A DNA stretch of 22,783 nucleotides from Bremia lactucae (GCF_004359215.1 NC_090615.1:4474901-4497683); one strand, 5' to 3'; shown: positions 1 to 9,590, counted from the first letter of the stretch. Numbers and translations are program-made. Notes: generated from the letters alone by a model not told the origin.

Positions 1-197
1 CTTCGAGGTAAAACACCAGGAAAGTGTGTTTAGTGCTAAAGCACAATTTCAGCCGTCAACGTTGGCAGCCATGAAGACATACCACGTGACGAGCTCATAA
101 GCCTCTGAAATAAAAGAGAATTCCAGTCGGGACGGCCATTGCCGCCTGCTGTTGGATCACTTTGGTGAACGAAAGGTAACCCTTCCGTCGCTTGAAA
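1..197. other. Left edge, probable upstream part of a plus-strand pol remnant
   Basis: No open frame longer than about 25 codons is readable here. The last 60 bases run in phase, after one frameshift, into the integrase remnant that follows. The position fits the RNase H to integrase linker of a gypsy Pol, but I see no diagnostic motif. The element's RT and 5' LTR would lie outside the window. Confidence 0.3.
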
Positions 198-1563
198 GCT
201 AAGCTAAATCGCTTTAGCTACAGCGATGGCCTGTTATGGCATCAGCTGTTACCTTGTTATCCCTTGAGAATCTATGTGCCTCGTGACGCGGATCTCAAGT
301 TGATGATTCTTCACGAACTCCATGATGCGCCATCTAGTGAGCATCTATGCCGTGAAAGACATTCTTACTAGTGTCAGAGGAAGTTTGATGGCCACACCTA
401 CATAGATGCGTGGCCACTATATTCTCTCTTGCGAACAGTGTCATTGCATTAAGCCTGCACCGTCCAGCAGTTCGCCACTGAAGCCGCTACCGATTCCAAC
501 AAACTGTTGGAAGTCAGTAGGTCTGGACTCATGTTTGGTGGTTAGCCGCCGATCATAAGGGTTGGACGGGACTCGTCGTCTTTGTAGACAGACTGAGCAA
601 AAGTTTTATTTAGCACCATGTAAAACATCAGTCACAGGCAAGGAGGCAGCTCTCTTGTTCCTGGATCATGTTTACCGACAACACGGGGTACCCGAGTCCA
701 TAGTATCGGACCGGGATCCAAATTTTACGTCTGGTTTTTGACGACATGTGTTTGAGCTGCTCGGTAGCAAGCTCCGCATGTCGACCGCAGATCATCCCCA
801 GACCGACGGCCAAACAGAAGGTGCCAATCGGATCGTGGCGGATGTGTTACGCACTATAGCAACTCCTAAAGAGTCTAGCAAGCAATTGCCCCATGTGGAA
901 TTCGCTATAAAATAACAGTTTTAACGCCGGTACGGGTGAGACACCGTTCTTTATTAACGGACTGCGCCATCCTCGGACGCCAGTCTCATTTGTGCGCATC
1001 CCTAGTCTTAGTGAAGGAGGGCCCCTCATTATGCACGGTGCAAAAGAGGGGCATAGTTTCGTCAATATGACGATGACCCATAAAGGTATCATCTAAAAGA
1101 CAGAAACTTGCCCTAGTTACCCTGCCAGTGAAGCAGTGATCAATAAAACTACGTCCTATGACCGACCTCTCGAGGCGAGTTGGATGCCAAAAGCGTGAGC
1201 GAGGCTGAACGCTTCGTGGACGAGCGATCAGCCATCAGACGAAAAGTCCGTGACGCGATGGCAAGCGCACAGGACAAGCCAAAAGAAAATGCGCACCGAA
1301 ATGGTCGCAAAAATGATGAACGCTTAAAAGTGGGTGAAAAGTACTATTAAATACTTCAACCCTACCTAATAATGAAATTTTTGTACTTCTTGGAGGTACT
1401 ACGAAGTTGTTGCCCCGTTTAATTGGGCCCTTTACGGTGATAAAAGAGGTTGGAGACCTAAAATATAGACTCATTTTGCCCCCGTATATAAGAAGCACCC
1501 CGCATTTAACGTGGGTCGTCTGAAACTGTATGTAGACCCAAATGAGGTCAGATACCCACCCGT
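198..1563 (+). pseudogene. Degenerate Ty3/gypsy integrase (zinc finger, core, C-terminal domain)
   Basis: Integrase inserts element cDNA into the nuclear genome. From base 198 a frame reads through RIYVPRDADLKLMILHELHD, the start of the HHCC zinc finger, and CEQCHCIKP supplies its C-x2-C half. The core keeps SDRDPNF (second catalytic Asp at 709-711) and DHPQTDGQTE (catalytic Glu at 817-819). The first Asp is plausibly the D in VGLDS. Near 1330-1563 the motifs LKVGEK, IGPFTVIKEVGDLKYR and GRLKLYVDP mark the SH3-like C-terminal domain. At least six stops or frameshifts break it, including one inside the zinc finger near 370 and one after EFAIK near 914. It is certainly non-functional. It resembles the integrases at 18900-19640 and 21046-21831 more than the one at 7050-8052. 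Confidence 0.85.
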
Positions 1564-1950
1564 CTAAGAAGACCGATGGTGACGCCAACTGTGAGTCGAG
1601 CGTCGTTCGGATGAGGGGGACGGAGAAGGCAAAGAACTCCCAGCCAATCGACTCATCCCACCACGAAAAGCACTCGGATAGCGAGGGTCATCACGCGAGT
1701 AACGCGGACCCTCAGCATTATTCTCTCCAGAAGGTCCAAGCGAGTCTTCAAACGTTCATAAACCTGACGAGCCTTCGCTCGGACATAAAAAAAATCGAAG
1801 TCAGTCGCGAGACTTGACCCTCACGATCCACAATACGTCGTTCAGCAACGCTTATCGCCTGTGACTGAACGGACGAAGGTAAGGCAGCCGAGAGTAGGTG
1901 GGCGAGGTCGCCACTCCTATCAGGCGCCACCTGCACTGATGGATACGGGT
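1564..1950 (+). pseudogene. Integrase to chromodomain linker remnant
   Basis: This stretch joins the integrase C-terminal domain to the chromodomain on the same strand. A frame from 1542 to 1817 is open but low in complexity: rich in Ser, His, Asp and Lys, without a recognisable motif. That fits the variable, hydrophilic linker chromoviruses carry here. No separate gene is claimed. Confidence 0.45.
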
Positions 1951-2115
1951 GGGAATCAACACTTTCTTGTTGAAAGGTTGCTTGCCTGCCGCTCCTGAGG
2001 CAAAGGTATCAGAACCTCGTCCAATGGAGAGGTTACATGAAGCGTTTTAACTATTAAGAACCGAACGATTACCCACGTATTGATGTACCCGCTTGGTGGC
2101 TGCCTATGAAAAGGA
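1951..2115 (+). pseudogene. Chromodomain remnant, C-terminus of the plus-strand Pol
   Basis: Chromodomains at the end of chromovirus integrases bind methylated histone tails and steer insertion into heterochromatin (family knowledge). Here HFLVERLLACRS is followed, after an internal stop and a one-base shift near 2015, by VQWRGYMKRFNY, a stop, then EPNDYPRIDVPA. The order FLVERLL, QWRGY, (S)WEP-like, RIDVP is the normal order of the fold. The Trp of the usual SWEP motif has become a TAA stop. This is one of three chromodomain subtypes in the window; the others are at 6003-6161 (and its copies) and 18108-18254. Confidence 0.75.
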
Positions 2116-2921
2116 GCACAGCTGAGTCCTATTCGCTAGTCTCAAATGGACTAGCAGAAGCAGCATTGTGAGAAAAAACATAGGTTCAGTACCGCCCATA
2201 ATTACCTTACCAAGCAAGCGGGCGAAATATATTCGCCGCGACCGCTGTTTCATCGCATCGGAATGTGGATGAATGCGGCGCGTGAATTCCGCCTCGTATT
2301 GGTCGGGCGCTTCATTTGAACACAACACGACCGGGATCGGGAAAATACACTCAAACGAATTTCCCTGAACCTTCCATGATTAAAAGACGCCATAATATTT
2401 AAGAGCGAAGCTCTTGACTCATTTAAACGAGGCCATTTAGATGGAGGGGCATCGTTGATATGCCTCCCGCCACATAAGACACATTCAAAACGACTGGCTT
2501 GGGACAACGACTGAGCACGTTCACATGTCGTCGGAGGAGCTTTAAGCTCAGAATCCTCTATGTCAGAACCATTATGGATAATGGTTCAAGCATCAGGCGT
2601 TGTGGTTTTACCTAACGGAGTAGCGGCTACGCCTATATGGCAGCACTCTCATTATCTATCGCTGCGCTATCCAGCGCAGGCGACGAGTCAGCAGTAGTAA
2701 ATATTGCTGTCCCCGTGTTTCGCGCAATGAGATAAGTTTGGATGAATTAAAGTGGGATGGATCCTCAGCCTTGTTAACGCGACAGCAGCAGGAGCTGTCC
2801 GCGTTTTGACTAAGGCATTGGACGCTGCCGGCGTGCTAACGCGGCGCGTGCGCTTAGCTCGAGGTTGAGTGGGTGTCTTCGCAGACGACCCACCAACGTG
2901 GCCCCTTTTAAGTGGCATCAT
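2104..2921 (-). pseudogene. Unrecognised minus-strand ORF with a zinc-knuckle-like motif
   Basis: I do not recognise this protein. Read from 2921 downwards it has a basic, Ala/Pro/Thr-rich N-terminal part (KTPTQPRAKRTRRVSTP), a poorly conserved middle, then a frame holding SDIEDSELKAPP and FECVLCGGRHIND at about 2460-2485. That motif is C-x2-C-x3-H, resembling a gag zinc knuckle whose last Cys is lost or replaced. After a one-base shift near 2330 the frame continues as LCSNEAPDQYEAEFTRRIHP and MKQRSRRIYFARLLG. The run of coherent pieces on one strand suggests a single decayed gene, perhaps a gag-like protein of another retroelement. It abuts the plus-strand chromodomain tail to tail. Confidence 0.4.
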
Positions 2922-2924
2922 TGG

Positions 2925-3739
2925 CGCCGTGAATATATCACAGGTCGCAAGAGAGACTGAAAGAACTAGCGGTGCGTTAAGCAGCTCGCAGTGCCTCCTT
3001 CCTCTTTAACGAATTTTAAAAAGTATACTCGTAATTATAGGGGGCATGGTGTTACCGGCTAAAGTTGCTTTATAGCTACACAGTACTCGTTAAGTATACC
3101 TGGTGTACTTAAGCGGATAGTCATTTTTTAATTAAAGTGATTAGACCCATCACTTGGGTGTGGTTCACATTGTGACCAATCCTCGTAATGTGATGCCATA
3201 GGTGTTTTCACATTAGAAGGGACGACGCCTAGCGTCATCCGTTACGCGAGGTATCTAGAAAGATACGCTCGTAATACATATTAGTATTATCTACAAAGAT
3301 GACATTTTTGATTGGTAAAATTGGGTATTTATATTTAATGTGATTAAATATAAGTTAGTCTGAAAACTACTATTTACTTAATAAGTGCGCACAGGAGCCA
3401 GACTACCGCTCCCGTGACGAAACTTTACTAGAGTACTTAGTGCGTTGGGTGAGGTCGCTAACGCACCCACCGCATCTTCCTCACTGCACGCAAAAGAAGA
3501 CGGACTAACCGCTTCCTCGTTGTGCTAGGTGTGTGTCTAAGTAGAGCGTGGCCGCATTAAGGCGTTCCCGCCTACACCTAACATTTTCGTCCCTCGGATA
3601 ATTATGACCACTACATTGACGTTGACATTTTGTATTTATTTCAACTACTTTTTCATTGGTGTCTGTAACTTAATGTGGGAAATTAGAGCACGATATTGGA
3701 AGAGGCAGTAATTACCAGAATATTACGTTTTTAATTTAT
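2925..3739. other. AT-rich gap, possible old LTR
   Basis: No gene is visible in about 800 bases. The stretch is AT-rich with several short hairpins: GACGC/GCGTC at about 3227-3239, GTATC/GATAC near 3252-3268, AATAC/GTATT near 3275-3291. Read on the minus strand from about 3585 it begins TGTTAGGTGTAGG and contains TATAAATACCC further down, which resembles an LTR start and promoter. No second copy lies in the window for comparison, so this is only a candidate. Confidence 0.2.
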
Positions 3740-4035
3740 TCAAATTTTTATCAGTAACGCCTCCCACATAAATAGAACAGACAGTGCGCAGATAATTACG
3801 CTTGCGTTTAATTCGCCGCCTTCGGTGGCTTGAATGTCGACGGAATTGTTGGAAATCCACCTTTGTGATTCTGTCGTGTCATACAACCTTTCTGCATCTT
3901 TGGTATTATTATTTTCTTCGATGCAGTCACTGCATTGTTGATGGAAAATTCTACCAACGGCAAGAACTCGTTCCAACTTTTAAAAGAGTGGACGTACCCG
4001 CGAAGTATCTCTTCGAGAATTCGGTTTGCATGCTC
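3740..4035 (-). pseudogene. Integrase core fragment truncated by an LTR
   Basis: On the minus strand, starting exactly at the LTR edge, the frame reads EHANRILEEILRGYVHSF and then LPLVEFSINNAV. This is the end of the integrase core, beginning at the catalytic Glu of the DGQTE motif (codon at 4033-4035). The preceding part, up to DGQT, is absent here. That missing part is present at 12943-13501 and 16948-17506, where it is also cut by the same LTR at the same codon. Beyond about 3900 the reading breaks into the variable linker (NNNTKDAERLYD frame) and fades out near 3740. Confidence 0.75.
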
Positions 4036-4518
4036 TGTAATGGGCACACATCGGTCAGAAAACCGTTGTTGTGGTACATTTACTTTATGGGTAAGATACC
4101 CTTTTATCTAATTTCAAAATTGTTCGTTACTTTAATCCCAGTTCTTAAGGGTAACAAATGTGGTCGCCGCCAGATATAAATCTGGCGGCCAAAATCTTTT
4201 TTAATTTAGCTAGGGTAAGGCTTTTAGATTTAAATAATTCAATAAAGTGCAGTTCCCCTTTTGATCTTAAAAGCGTTAAGCCTTCCTAAGGCTTGCGCAT
4301 TGATCTGTAAAAGATAGAAGCCTTTCTAAGGTATATCCTCTTGGGCACTAGTTGCACTTGGATCTACGAACCCCTGAATCCCTTGAACTAGGATTCCTTA
4401 AGCTTTAAAAGCTTGTACGACTCCCTGAGTTGTTAAACCCATTAGTATAATAGAACTAAGTGACTCTCTGAGTCTGAAAGTCTTCCTCTGACTTTAGGAG
4501 CGAGGTCGCTCCGCTACA
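4036..4518 (+). repeat. Gypsy LTR, copy A (483 bp, TG...CA)
   Basis: The repeat starts TGTAATGGGC and ends CCGCTACA, followed two bases later by a primer-binding-site-like TGG. Three further copies lie at 9696-10184 (+), 13502-13978 (-) and 17507-17988 (-); comparing them fixes the ends. It holds a perfect 10-bp-arm hairpin around a TATAAA-like core (4166-4189). A chain of short hairpins follows: 4278-4294, 4376-4396, 4400-4414, 4462-4474, 4477-4495, 4497-4512. Against the 9696 copy the first 250 bp are about 15% different and the last 200 bp nearly identical. The left flank is TGCTC, GAGCA on the minus strand. Confidence 0.88.
4166..4189. promoter_or_regulatory. LTR hairpin enclosing a TATA-like motif
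   Basis: GCCGCCAGAT and ATCTGGCGGC pair perfectly around the loop ATAA, so the sequence ATATAAAT sits at the tip. Equivalent hairpins are at 9833-9856, 13834-13857 and 17837-17860. In the 9696 LTR one pair becomes a G-T wobble; in the 13502 LTR it is partly broken. A promoter role is inferred from position and sequence only. Confidence 0.45.
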
Positions 4519-4520
4519 CC

Positions 4521-4537
4521 TGGTAACACTCGTAGTC
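4521..4537 (+). promoter_or_regulatory. Candidate primer-binding site
   Basis: TGGTAACACTCGTAGTC starts two bases after the LTR end, where a tRNA 3' CCA end would pair to prime minus-strand cDNA. The same sequence follows the LTR at 9696 (from 10187), with one change at its last bases. I could not match it to a specific tRNA from memory. Confidence 0.5.
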
Positions 4538-4578
4538 AATCTACGCCTGAGTCTTTACAAGACTAAACCCTCAAGAAA

Positions 4579-5550
4579 ATGAGAGAGGTTTCAGAATTGT
4601 CAGAAGCGGAACGCGCCGCTTATGACAAGCTCAAAACCTTATTTGGGCTTGAGCACGTGAAATTTATTATTTCCCAGGGACCAGAGGTCCTACATGGAAG
4701 GCTTGAAGCCTTCATGCGGTACGAAACCTCCCTGATCGGTCAGGTACAGGACCACTTAGCGGCATCTATGCCAACTCGGTACACCTCTGTACCTGACTAA
4801 GAGTCGAGAGCTCGCCCTCTAACTGTTAATGAGAAGGCATTTGAGGGAAAAGAGGGAGAAAATCTCCCTTTTTAGATTAAGCTGATGGAAATGTCCATCG
4901 ACTCCGCCTTGTTCTTAACAGAACGGCAAAAGGTGGCTATGGCCATTTCCAAACTTGGAAGTAGAGCCATGGAGTGGGCACTATCGTGAGCACGTCCATA
5001 AACGACGCTTTTCCCTCATGGGTTCGCTGAAACAGCAAATGACCAGCATGTTTGCACGGCCTAATCAGGCTTTTCGCATGCAAGCACGGCTCCTAGCGAC
5101 TCGACAGGGTAAAAGAACCCTAGGGGACTTTGTCCAAGAGTTGAGAACTCTCATTGAATCTATGCATCAGGACCCGGTGCAAGAAGCAATTGTAGTAACT
5201 ATCTTTATGGAGGGTCTCAATGAGGGCGTTGCCCGGACGGAATTATTCCGAACTCATCCGGCTGCGTTCGAAGAGGCAGTTGCCATAGCGCTACGCGCCG
5301 AGTTTGACTTGAAGTCTTCTCGCATTAGCACGCCTGTTTACCGAACAAGCTCTTCGAGCACATGGGTTCCGTCTAATAGAGTTGAACCTATGGATTTAAA
5401 CTTCGTTGAGGAAGGAGAAGAGGCTCTTCAAGCTGTGGAACAGCATAAGACCACCTGTTGATGTTATATGTGCGGAAGCCGAAACATTTACGTCCGGCCT
5501 GCCCTCTTCGAAATTCACGTAAAGCTCGAAAGAGCTCGAGCACCGACCTA
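4579..5550 (+). pseudogene. gag: Gag capsid with zinc knuckle, unit 1
   Basis: Gag assembles the particle that holds element RNA. The frame opens at 4579 with [20 protein letters not shown] and runs to an in-frame TAA at 4798-4800. It continues in the same phase to WALS near 4985, with another stop after NLPF, then shifts frame into the capsid core (LKQQMTSMFARPNQAF, FMEGLNEGVARTELF) up to HKTTC near 5460. The middle part is the retrotransposon gag core (ALFLTERQKVAMAISKLGSR, then the Met/Arg-rich helix). A CCHC knuckle lies at 5462-5502 (CYMC, GSR, then KHLRPAC after a shift near 5480), of the form C-x2-C-x4-H-x4-C. Two stops and two shifts make it inactive. A near-identical copy starts at 10245. 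A diverged relative lies on the minus strand at 20081-20990. Confidence 0.85.
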
Positions 5551-5554
5551 AACC

Positions 5555-5850
5555 AGAGATCTGGTACAGGATAAAGCATAATTCTTCATCGATGCCTTTT
5601 TCCGGCATCGGTGGTACTCTTTTAAACAAGCAAAGGACGCCAAGCCTTTTTTCAAGCTTGGAAAGCCTTTGTACATAATGTTCAAAGATAGGCCGTGAGG
5701 TTTGGCTTGACAAGCTGAAAGCATTCCGTGAACGGTTCGAGAAACGGACTGTAGTCGGTGCACGCTATAAGTTGCACTATTTGTCTAGAGAGGCAGGGAT
5801 TCCTTGCCTCTCGTGGAAGAAATTATGCTAATGATGTTTTAACGGTGCAG
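5555..5850 (+). pseudogene. Unidentified basic ORF block, unit 1
   Basis: I do not recognise this protein. In the plus direction, across several frameshifts, it reads FFIDAFFRHRWYSFKQAKDA, then REVWLDKLKAFRERFEKR and VVGARYKLHYLSREAGIPCL. It is rich in Lys/Arg and aromatic residues and looks helical. The same protein is readable at 14984-15350 on the opposite strand (REVWFDK, AFRKRFEKR, VVGARFKL), where it is open for 76 codons, which supports this coding direction. A TAA at 5579-5581 in front of FFIDAF is shared with that copy. Homology between the copies ends abruptly at GGTGCAG near 5850. It follows the zinc knuckle here but not in unit 3, so it need not belong to gag. Confidence 0.45.
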
Positions 5851-6002
5851 GTCATGCCCCTAAAAAACATGTTCACTCAAAGATCCCCATCCGTAGATTC
5901 TCATCTCTTACTAGATGCGTCAAAGGATTGAAAACCTCCAATCCTTTTATGAGCACGAGAAGTGCTCAGTTTCCGATAGACCTTCTGCCGAGGAGGATGG
6001 GC
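5851..6002 (-). other. Tail of the minus-strand Pol, after the chromodomain
   Basis: Read on the minus strand this follows the chromodomain (DEAHPPRQKVYRK frame), then stops break all frames. Two strong inverted repeats lie here: AAAGGATTG/CAATCCTTT (5922-5947, 9-bp arms) and GAGCAC/GTGCTC (5951-5967). A plus-strand open frame at 5915-6100 is antisense to the chromodomain and is not taken as a gene. Confidence 0.5.
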
Positions 6003-6161
6003 CTCGTCGTACTGCAAGACGACACCCGGAACGTCCAACACTAGCGGGAAACGTGGTTCCCGACTATCATGCGAGGGTGGATACCCTCGCCAACAAATAA
6101 GATAACTCGTTCGAACCCTCTATGCCTCACGGTGAATCAAGAAACTTTCTACAAGAAAGCG
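6003..6161 (-). pseudogene. Chromodomain, unit 1
   Basis: On the minus strand from 6161 the frame reads RFLVESFLIHREA, a TAG stop (6120-6122), then TSYLICWRGYPPSHDSREPR and DVPGVVLQYDE. This is a complete chromodomain in order. The usual second cage Trp (SWEP) is Arg here (SREP), but it is still Trp in unit 3. The TAG sits at the same codon in all three units. Two inverted repeats overlay it: GCGAGGGT/ACCCTCGC at 6071-6090 and CGGGAA/TTCCCG at 6045-6062. It is the C-terminal end of the Pol that runs down from 8988. Confidence 0.82.
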
Positions 6162-7050
6162 CCTCTAACCGCCCGAATCCATCAACGGATGTGGAGGGGG
6201 AAGATAGATCGAGTTCGCCTTGTTTGACGAGCCCGATTCAACATCGTGATTTTGATCACACCCTTCATTATTTAGGGAGAATCTTGATCACGAGCGATCC
6301 CGTAGCCGCGCGTTGGCGGTGACATCGATAATGTTTCTCGTGACCCGTTGAAAAGTTGTGCGCAGATTGCGACTGATCAACTGGCGAACGAAAGGACACA
6401 TCAGTCCCGTCAAAACGAGCTATTGACAGCTCGTCAGAAGATCCCTTCCTTGGAGGAAAGAGTGGATCGTTTGATCCAAGAGAATCAGACCCTATTCCGA
6501 GACAATAAGGCTTTGGCTCGGAACCATCAGGCTTTGGCGGATGCCCTTGACCGTTCCGGTGTAATCCGGAATCGGAAGAAGCCTCGTACTGATGGTACGG
6601 GCGGAAACGACATAAAAACGTTAAATGCGAACGCATCCGACGAGGCAGCTCGATCGTGTACGCATTGCCTTTGCGATGTAGTACCCGGAAACGGGCCGAT
6701 ATATCTGGGCAGAAATTTACTACTGCCTACATTCGTCACTACATGTTTTGGTAAGTTTATCGTAGACATAAGAACTAGGTTATTAACAATAAATGAAAGC
6801 ATATTTGCTCTTCCATTTTTGTCAGAGTTCCATTTCTGTCGAGCCACCTCATCAGCGATACAATTCTTTACGAAACGGACCACTGCTTCTCTAGCTAACA
6901 GGAAATCAGCTGCTAACTCGGACTTTTAAATGTTTTCAGTGCGACCGGCTCACACTGCAGAGATATCAATCTCTTCATTATTGAGAGTATCATCGTACTC
7001 ATTAATAATAATGTTTTCGATGCTGAGTCTTTCAGCATCGTTGTCAAGTC
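6162..7050 (-). pseudogene. Integrase C-terminal domain and linkers, unit 1
   Basis: The minus strand reads, from high to low coordinates: a linker to about 6950; DKNGRANMLSFIVNNLVLMS; LPKHVVTNVGSSKFLPRYIG with PF following (the SH3-like domain, around 6680-6830); then, after a shift, HLTFLCRFRPYHQYEASSDS and a hydrophilic tail leading into the chromodomain. These are the usual steps of a chromovirus integrase C-terminus. The plus strand is also open (6348-6929) and could be mistaken for a coiled-coil protein. Bases 6502-6954 are identical to 16175-16627, while bases up to 6509 are identical to unit 2. Confidence 0.8.
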
Positions 7051-8052
7051 AGTGATAGCATTATTATTATTATGAATTTGTCTACTTCAACGTTACTTAA
7101 ATCAACATTGGTATCCTTCGCATTGACCTTAGGGCTAATGCGTGATGAGCACGAGCTAACAGGTTTTTTGCTCGAGCGAGTTCCCCCCTGAATAAGAGTT
7201 ACTCTCAAACAGGGTAGGTATAGGTGGGTGGCGTAAGCCTTCGGTGCATGCTTTGTAGATGCATGCACAAAACTGTTGATGGCAAATTCCACCATCGGCA
7301 ATTACTCGCTCAAACTCTTAAAAGAGTGGACGTATCCGCGAAGTATCTCTTCAAGAATACGATTTATTCGCTCCGTCTGACCATCTGTTTCAGGATGATC
7401 AAAAGTTGATATTTTCAACTGTGTTCCAAATGATTTAAACACAGTTTGTCAAAATTTCGCCGTGAAGCTAGGGTCTCGTTCTGAGACCAGTTCGCGGGGT
7501 AACGCATGGAGTCGAAATATCATGTCAACAAAGACACGACCACAGCCTTTGGCTGTGGTCGACTCCGGTACTGCAGCAAGATTACTGTTTTGCTAAAACG
7601 ATCAACAAAAATAAGAATACAATTATTCTTATGTTCGTCGTCGGGAAATCCGAAGACAAGTCCATGGATTCAGATTGCCAACGCTCTGCCGGAACAGGCA
7701 GATGTTGAAACGGAGCACGAGATGGAGCACTGGGCTTCACCCGTTGACAAATTTCGCAAGCACGTATGTACTTGGGGACGAAAGCATACTGGCGTGGCCA
7801 GTAGATGTCGCAGCTTATTGTGAGATAGGTCTCCTCACGTCCACGATGACCACTTATTGGTGCATCGTGGCACTCATGTATGATGCGTAAACGCATATCA
7901 TTATGGGTGGGGATGATGACACGAGGTTTGTCGTTAGCAATAACTGTGTAATACAGTGACCCATTGCGTGTTGTGAATCGATCTGTTGAGGATCCATACA
8001 ATTTCGACAATCCTTTTAGGGATTGTTGGGATGGATTTTTAAGGTTATCCAT
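7050..8052 (-). pseudogene. Integrase zinc finger and core, unit 1
   Basis: From 8052 the minus strand is open for 156 codons: a linker (MDNLKNPSQQSLKGLSKLYG), then PRVIIPTHNDMRLRIIHECH, the finger and CEICQRVKP. This gives the HHCC finger ligands H, H, C and C. The core follows in pieces: MDLSSDF (first Asp), a damaged second-Asp region near 7480 where SDRD is lost, then FDHPETDGQTERINRILEEI (catalytic Glu present, around 7350-7400), and LPMVEFAINSFVHAST to about 7240. Unlike units 2 and 3, the domain order here is uninterrupted. The perfect 11-bp-arm inverted repeat CGACCACAGCC/GGCTGTGGTCG lies at 7537-7561. Confidence 0.85.
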
Positions 8053-8123
8053 CAGCCCTTTGAGAGCCGTATCTTCTTGATAAGCTCTTCTAACGTCGTC
8101 GAGTAATGTTGACGACGGAACAC

Positions 8124-8614
8124 TTATTGTTGCAACAGTGGGCTTATGCTCACTGTTGATTTGCGCAGCCGGATCAAAATCAGGCCGGCGTGAAAGAACA
8201 TCAGAGACGACGTTAAGTCTTCCTGATTTATAAACTCCACAAAGAAGCTATACTCCGCGAAGAAAGACAACCATCTCGCGATTCTTTGCGAAAGGTGTGG
8301 ACTGTTTACGACGGTAAGTGAAGACGCATGGTCCGTATATACAATAAACGGTCTATCTCTCAAGAGATAGACCTAAACTTAGCCAGTGCATATTTCATGG
8401 CAAGGAGCTCCTTGTCATGCACTAAACAGTTGCTTTTAGCTGGTTGAAGCTGACGCAATTGATAACAGACGCTGCGCTCTGCGCCGTCTGTGTCATATTG
8501 CATTAACGCATAGCCGATTTCACAATCCCTGGCGTCACAGACCACATGAAATGGTCGGTCTTGGTCAACAATCGCCAGGATTGGCGAATGCATCAAGCTT
8601 GCTAATACCCTCAA
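8124..8614 (-). pseudogene. RNase H domain, unit 1
   Basis: RNase H removes the RNA strand after cDNA synthesis. From 8614 the minus strand reads FHVVCDARDCEIGYALMQYD (first catalytic Asp), VHDKELLAMKYALAKF (catalytic Glu), then after a small break IVYTDHASSLTVVNSPHLSQ (second Asp) and ARWLSFFAEYSFFVEF. Only a short gap near 8360-8380 interrupts it, so the active-site residues seen are intact. It is contiguous with RT thumb above and integrase below. The perfect 11-bp-arm inverted repeat GGTCTATCTCT/AGAGATAGACC (8350-8373) sits at the break, so the break may lie at this hairpin. Confidence 0.85.
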
Positions 8615-8988
8615 AAGAACGCTGACAATCTGCGTTCCATGAGCACTTCACATGTTTTTTTTTCAACTAAAGAAGAAATTATGTACTATCATTTCGGCGT
8701 TATTGCGTAAGTACTCGTGAAGGTACGCCGCTAAGCCGAAGAACTTTCTAGGTCCCTTTACATCGGCTGGCACAGGCCAATCGGTGATTACCTTGATATT
8801 TCCGAATCCGGGCGTACACCGTGTTTAATCACGATGAACCCAAGAAGTGGTACTACGCTTGCAGCGAATTTACACTTCTTGAGAAATGCATACAACTTGT
8901 GCTTACGCATAAGTGTAAGAACATTTCGGACGTGGGTACGATGTACTAGAGTTCGACTTTTCATTTTGCGTATGGATAAAGGCGCTCG
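8615..8988 (-). pseudogene. Reverse transcriptase thumb and connection, unit 1
   Basis: The minus strand reads HVRNVLTLMRKHKLYAFLKK, then LGFIVIKHGVRPDSEI, VITDWPVPADVKGPRKFFGL and AAYLHEYLRNNAEM. This is the thumb and connection region that follows the YxDD box in gypsy RT. The YxDD box itself is not here: at 8975-8988 the frame (RAPLSIRK) runs into an oppositely oriented RT front half. A few stops follow near 8650. The polymerase is therefore broken at the palm. Confidence 0.8.
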
Positions 8989-9372
8989 ATACGAAACAGA
9001 CCTGATATCAGGTTCGAAATACTGTGTCATGAAGCAATGGCCATTGCCTCGTTAACAAGTAATAGCGATCGACAAATTCTCTGCCGATCGCTTAGCAGCA
9101 AGCCATGTGAGGAATCATCTTCTCCACATAGCTCTCCGACCTTCTGTGTGCGTTAAGCAACAGGAGGATGGCGGAATGTGCATGCATTCAATGATCGCTG
9201 CAACGGTAACGGCTCAAACGCCGATACTACGAAAGGATGTATTCATTGAAGGTATGTCAAAGAGTATAGTCTTATCGTCAATGGGTCTGATGGATGGATT
9301 CTATCAAATCTTTATGCGCATACAAAATATCCCGTTCACAGCAGTAAGCACACCAAGGGGTATTATATGGGA
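8975..9372 (+). pseudogene. Reverse transcriptase fingers/palm, inverted
   Basis: On the plus strand, starting in the same 14 bases where the minus-strand thumb ends, the frame reads DKGARYETDLISGSKYCVMK and QWPLPR, the start of gypsy RT. After stops near 9055 it continues IDKF, AASHVR, SVCVKQQEDGG, AQTPILRKDVFIEGMSKS and MDGFYQIFMRIQNIPFTAV, ending at GIIWE. These are the fingers and the first palm Asp region (normally DL.DGFYQ; here GLMDGFYQ). It stops before YxDD. Together with the minus-strand thumb it gives nearly a whole RT, but head to head. A GCGATCG-type inverted repeat (9064-9092) lies within it. Confidence 0.8.
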
Positions 9373-9590
9373 GATGACAACTACGTGGATGATATTCGGT
9401 CGGCAATAGTATTTTTTGAGAACGAACGGGTTCTGAGCAACCCATCGATAGACGAAAGTTTTCTTGATGAGAAGACTCGGATTGAACGTCTTACGTCCCA
9501 ATCCTGGGAGCCTTTGAAGACAAACCCTTTTTATAAGGATTCAATAGAAATTAAGGATGTCTTCCTGAATCAGTACCGTGCGAGCTGATG
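9373..9590 (+). pseudogene. Pre-RT linker of Pol, out of order
   Basis: A plus-strand frame of about 70 codons reads NYVDDIRSAIVFFENERVLS, ESFLDEKTRIERLTSQSW and NPFYKDSIEIKDVF. From memory of oomycete gypsy polyproteins this segment lies between protease and RT, directly before the DKGxRxEIDL start of RT. Here it follows that start instead of preceding it, so the two blocks are swapped. No protease motif is visible around it. Confidence 0.6.

Noticed and set aside
3802..4179. 125-codon plus-strand frame
   Set aside because: Antisense to the integrase fragment and running into the LTR; no domain seen.
6003..6161. Plus-strand frames 5915-6100 and 6122-6322 as small genes
   Set aside because: Both are antisense to the chromodomain and its linker.
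6348..6929. 193-codon plus-strand frame with a leucine-zipper-like coiled coil (ERVDRLIQENQTLFRDNKAL)
   Set aside because: The minus strand of the same bases encodes the integrase C-terminal domain and tail (LPRYIGPF, RFRPYHQYEASS), a recognised family in its normal place between integrase core and chromodomain. The coiled coil is its antisense shadow; the same applies to 12015-12350 and 16123-16602.
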